This document shows, piece after piece, positions 5,665-8,526 of a stretch of 8,526 bases of DNA. Positions within the stretch are counted from its first letter, which is position 1; every line of letters begins with the position of its first letter. The notes under the pieces were generated by a model. It was not told where the DNA came from and ran no database searches. It saw only the letters and a program-made list of their open reading frames with translations. Position numbers and translations under genes: made by a program. The stretch comes from Pseudomonadota bacterium (GTDB taxonomy: Bacteria; Pseudomonadota; Gammaproteobacteria; SZUA-229): contig DAOVJH010000042.1 in the NCBI GenBank assembly GCA_030673345.1, positions 1-8,526 on the forward strand, written 5' to 3'.

Positions 5665-7479
5665 CTAAATTTCTCCCATCACGGGTTCTATATGCTGCAC
5701 GATAAGCTGCAAGCTGCGTTTACCTCTAAACTCATTAACATCGAGCCGATAAACGATATGAATATCTTCATCACCTGCCGGCAGGTCATCATCTGTTTTG
5801 TTAAAAGCGATGGCAGGATAACACACACCCGAATCCCGCTTCAGCAGATCAAGTTTCAGATGCTTTTCACCGACGATGCGCCAGTTTAAAACCTTAAAGA
5901 CATCATCGAAAACCGGCTCTGGAAACAACTGACCCCAGGGACTGGCATATTTAAATATCTCAGTGGCTTCAATCGTCATGTATGCTTCGTTAACAGGACC
6001 GTCTGTTTCATTGATATTGTTCAGATCTTCGGGACGCAGGACAGCGCCCACCTGTTTGATAAATGCCTGTTGAAACCGCGTAAGATTTTTTTGTTTGATA
6101 CTCAGGCCGGCCGCCATCGCATGGCCGCCAAATTTTTCGATAAGATCATCTTCCTGCTTCGATACCGCATCAAGCACATCACGCATATGCAAGCCAGGGA
6201 TGGATCGCCCTGAACCTTTCAATTCACCATCACCTGCATCTGCAAATGCGATAACAGGACGATGATATTTTTCTTTTATCCTCGACGCTAACAGGCCGAC
6301 GACACCCTGGTGCCATTGTTCGTCATAAAGTGCCAGCGCATCAGGGACAAGTGCCACATCATCTAACAGCTCAACCTGCTGATTCAGAAGGCCAAGAGCC
6401 TGCTCGAGCATCTCACCTTCGATCTGACGGCGCTGCAGATTCATCTGGTTCAGGGTTGAAGCAAGTTTAAATGCCTGCTCGTAATCATCAGATAACAGGC
6501 ATTCGATGCCGATGGACATATCATCCAGGCGGCCTGCAGCATTTAGCCGCGGCCCGATGATAAAACCAAAATCCTGTGATGAACAGCCTTCGATAGATTT
6601 CCCTGCGATAGTCAGCAGCGCATTTATACCCGCACACGCTTTGTTACTCCTAATCCGCTGTAACCCCGATTCAACCAATATGCGATTATTCTCATCTAAC
6701 GGCACCACATCAGCGACGGTGCCCAGGGCGACCAGGTCCAGATAGTTAGCCATATTAGGTTCACTACGGCCTGACTTTTTATCGAACCAGTCTTTTGATC
6801 GAAGGCTGGCACGCACGGCGAGCATCAGGTAAAAAGCGACACCGACACCGGCTATCGCCTTCGTTGGAAATTCACAGCCCGGCTGATTTGGATTAACGAT
6901 AGCGGCTGCATCAGGTAATGTATCGGCGGCCAGATGATGGTCGGTCACCACCACCTGTATACCCAGTTCATTGGCACGATCAACGCCCGCAATACTCGAG
7001 ATGCCATTGTCGACGGTGACGATCAGGTCCGGTTTTGCCAGCGGATTTAGCTGGGCCGCCACATCGACGATCTGTGGACTTAATCCGTAACCATAATCGA
7101 ACCGGTTTGGCACCAGGTAATCAACATCATCTAAACCAAAGGCCTTCAGTGAACGCATCATCACTGCGCATGAGGTTGCGCCATCCGCATCGAAATCGCC
7201 AACGATGACGATACGTTTAGCCTCGATGATGGCCTGTGACACAATATCAGCAGCTATGTCGATATCTTTCAATAATGAAAAATCGAGCAACTCTTTCAGG
7301 CTGTAATCAATCTGTTTTAAGGTGGTCACACCCCGGTTAGCGTAGATTTTTTTCAGCAGTGGATGCAAGCTGCTATTTTCCAGTTCATCACTGACCGAAA
7401 CATCTCTACGTCTGATCGACGAGCCGGTGTTAACCTCGGCTGTCTTTTTATCGCTTTGCTGATCAGTAGCTGTTGACAT
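5665..7479 (-). CDS. recJ: Single-stranded-DNA-specific 5'-3' exonuclease RecJ
   Basis: This DHH-family nuclease degrades single-stranded DNA 5' to 3' in recombination (RecF pathway), mismatch repair and base excision repair. Counted from ATG 7479 it has 604 residues, slightly longer than E. coli RecJ (577), the excess being a polar N-terminal tail. Motifs in order: GDFDADG (94-100), VDNG (156-159), the TDHH signature (179-182) with Asp and His metal ligands, GTVADVVPLDENN (253-265), GPRLNAAGRLDD (309-320), then the DHHA1/RecJ core HQGVVG (390-395), GSGRSIPG (422-429) and FGGHAMAAG (450-458), and a C-terminal OB-like region. All catalytic motifs are intact. I chose ATG 7479 over GTG 7494 because GGAG lies a few bases before the ATG, while the GTG has no properly spaced site. 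The start lies within the end of the upstream RpfE-type gene (17-nt overlap), indicating translational coupling. Confidence 0.98.
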   Translation of the reverse strand: MSTATDQQSDKKTAEVNTGSSIRRRDVSVSDELENSSLHPLLKKIYANRGVTTLKQIDYSLKELLDFSLLKDIDIAADIVSQAIIEAKRIVIVGDFDADGATSCAVMMRSLKAFGLDDVDYLVPNRFDYGYGLSPQIVDVAAQLNPLAKPDLIVTVDNGISSIAGVDRANELGIQVVVTDHHLAADTLPDAAAIVNPNQPGCEFPTKAIAGVGVAFYLMLAVRASLRSKDWFDKKSGRSEPNMANYLDLVALGTVADVVPLDENNRILVESGLQRIRSNKACAGINALLTIAGKSIEGCSSQDFGFIIGPRLNAAGRLDDMSIGIECLLSDDYEQAFKLASTLNQMNLQRRQIEGEMLEQALGLLNQQVELLDDVALVPDALALYDEQWHQGVVGLLASRIKEKYHRPVIAFADAGDGELKGSGRSIPGLHMRDVLDAVSKQEDDLIEKFGGHAMAAGLSIKQKNLTRFQQAFIKQVGAVLRPEDLNNINETDGPVNEAYMTIEATEIFKYASPWGQLFPEPVFDDVFKVLNWRIVGEKHLKLDLLKRDSGVCYPAIAFNKTDDDLPAGDEDIHIVYRLDVNEFRGKRSLQLIVQHIEPVMGEI

Positions 7480-8521
7480 GATTCTCCAGTTCACTCCCGC
7501 GCCAGAACTTTAAGACATCATACTTCGAAAACTGATATCGTTTTTCGTTACAGGGATACAGGGTAACGCTTATATTATTTTTATTAGCAAACTTTAATAG
7601 CGGGTAGATCCAGCCTTCCAGCAATACCGCTAGCTGATCCATCCACGGCCTGACATCAGTATAGTTAACCAGACTCTCAAGCTCTGGAAGATGCAGAACG
7701 TTCACAGAATCTTTTTTACAGCTTAACAAATATTCAGTATATCCATTAACAGAATCGGGCGCTTTCATGTAACGGCAGCCCGTGTGGCGGGCCAGGCCAT
7801 CGAATACATCATGGTTACTGCACAGGGTAATGTCCTTGTCAGTTTCGAAGTCAGGCAATTTTCCTGAACCATGAAACCATAAACTGTTGATGCTCGGCTG
7901 ACCTGCATTCTCTCTCAAAGCATTTAGCTCATGTGAATGCATTAACATCTGAGCTTCCGTCAGCATCTGCTTCCAGTGGGTCGCGTGCTCGCCAGCTGGC
8001 AGCAAAAAATTGATGTTTCTGCCTATCGCATCAACTAGCGGGGTGGTGCTCATCATGATCTCGCTACTGCTCGATACGAACCACCGTTTTTTATCGACCG
8101 AAAAAAAATTCAGACCATCGGCATTAAAATGCTGGTTGAGCGTCTCAAAAATTTCATCTAAATCTGAATCACTGACATCCAGGTCAACACTCGACGTTAA
8201 GATCGCATGATCCATATCTGCCCGCAGATGCACGGGGTCAGCATGCATATAAAACAGTTCAGCGTCATACAGGCCATTTGCCAGCAGGCTTAATGCCGCA
8301 GACGGAAAGTCAGTTTCGAATTTCAGCTGCAATATCGAAGCGATAACATCATTGGCGTTTCCTTGTGATGGTTTGCAATGAGATCTTGATAAATACTTCA
8401 GCCATTGATGGACCTTATGACTATCTCTCAATGACTGCGTTTCGGCTAGTGGCCCGCAGATGCCGGGTACGACGATATGCAGGGTTGAACTATCCTGCAT
8501 TTTGCTGTCGACGAATCTCAT
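7463..8521 (-). CDS. rpfE: RpfE-type regulatory protein (phosphoglycerate-mutase-like, COG4255-like)
   Basis: The 352-aa soluble protein resembles the RpfE family, often annotated as phosphoglycerate mutase by distant likeness to the cofactor-independent enzymes. Signatures are the opening strand LHIVVPGICGPL (14-25), the YMHADPVHLRADMDHAIL block (91-108) and SLWFHGSGKLP (213-223), followed by a C-terminal domain with WMDQLAVLLEGWIYPLL (283-299). I cannot find the full set of Asp/His metal ligands of an active mutase, so catalysis is doubtful. Known context: in Xanthomonas, rpfE lies beside recJ in the region that controls virulence factors and diffusible-signal production. Its biochemical role is unsettled. 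Here it overlaps recJ by 17 nt. The start is uncertain: ATG 8521 is 5 nt from the window edge and the frame stays open to it; ATG 8500 (MQDSSTLH) is an alternative nearer the usual family start. Neither ribosome binding site can be judged. Confidence 0.75.
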   Translation of the reverse strand: MRFVDSKMQDSSTLHIVVPGICGPLAETQSLRDSHKVHQWLKYLSRSHCKPSQGNANDVIASILQLKFETDFPSAALSLLANGLYDAELFYMHADPVHLRADMDHAILTSSVDLDVSDSDLDEIFETLNQHFNADGLNFFSVDKKRWFVSSSSEIMMSTTPLVDAIGRNINFLLPAGEHATHWKQMLTEAQMLMHSHELNALRENAGQPSINSLWFHGSGKLPDFETDKDITLCSNHDVFDGLARHTGCRYMKAPDSVNGYTEYLLSCKKDSVNVLHLPELESLVNYTDVRPWMDQLAVLLEGWIYPLLKFANKNNISVTLYPCNEKRYQFSKYDVLKFWRGSELENHVNSY

Positions 8522-8526
8522 ACAGG

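Noticed and set aside
5235..5705. Plus-strand open frame of 156 codons antisense to pyrD and its junction with recJ.
   Set aside because: It lies almost wholly inside the well-supported pyrD gene on the other strand, and its product has low-complexity Ser/Pro/Ala content with no recognisable motif.
1..8526. Defence island, mobile element, CRISPR array, tRNA or attachment site.
   Set aside because: No transposase, integrase, regular repeats, cloverleaf sequence or toxin-antitoxin-like pair was found; the genes are housekeeping or signalling genes with similar base use.

Overview
The window looks like an ordinary chromosomal segment of a gammaproteobacterium with moderate GC (mid-40s percent by eye). 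The evidence is gene content: a RoxA/YcfD-type ribosomal oxygenase, a class 2 (quinone-dependent, membrane-associated) PyrD, a RecJ preceded by an RpfE-type protein as in the Xanthomonas rpf region, and a PAS-GGDEF-EAL cyclic di-GMP enzyme. I cannot name the genus. No tRNA, rRNA, CRISPR array, insertion sequence, integrase or att site is visible, and no gene is clearly broken.

Left block, plus strand, 1-1557: the 3' end of a roxA-like gene (its catalytic core lies off the left edge), then 2 nt later an ElaA/YjcF-type GNAT acetyltransferase, then after a 44-nt A/T-rich gap a DUF7931-type protein with a degenerate phospholipase-D-like HKD signature. A strong symmetric hairpin at 1572-1598 ends this block. 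It can also serve the convergent gene to its right.

Middle block, minus strand, 4420 down to 1620: a 131-aa multi-spanning membrane protein of unknown function, then 5 nt later a 799-aa two-TM sensor with HAMP, PAS, GGDEF and EAL domains. Both enzymatic domains and the inhibitory I-site keep their key residues. The roughly 200-nt A/T-rich region 4421-4630 upstream holds a TATAAT-like -10 element and two inverted repeats, and is the likely control region of this pair.

Right block, minus strand, 8521 down to 4631: an RpfE-family protein, recJ (overlapping it by 17 nt) and pyrD (14 nt after recJ). The tight packing suggests one transcript linking an uncharacterised phosphoglycerate-mutase-like protein, a repair exonuclease and a pyrimidine biosynthesis enzyme.

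I see no convincing self-contained new defence or mobile system. The points most worth follow-up are the roxA-GNAT-DUF7931 cluster, the small membrane protein coupled to the c-di-GMP enzyme, and the rpfE/recJ overlap.
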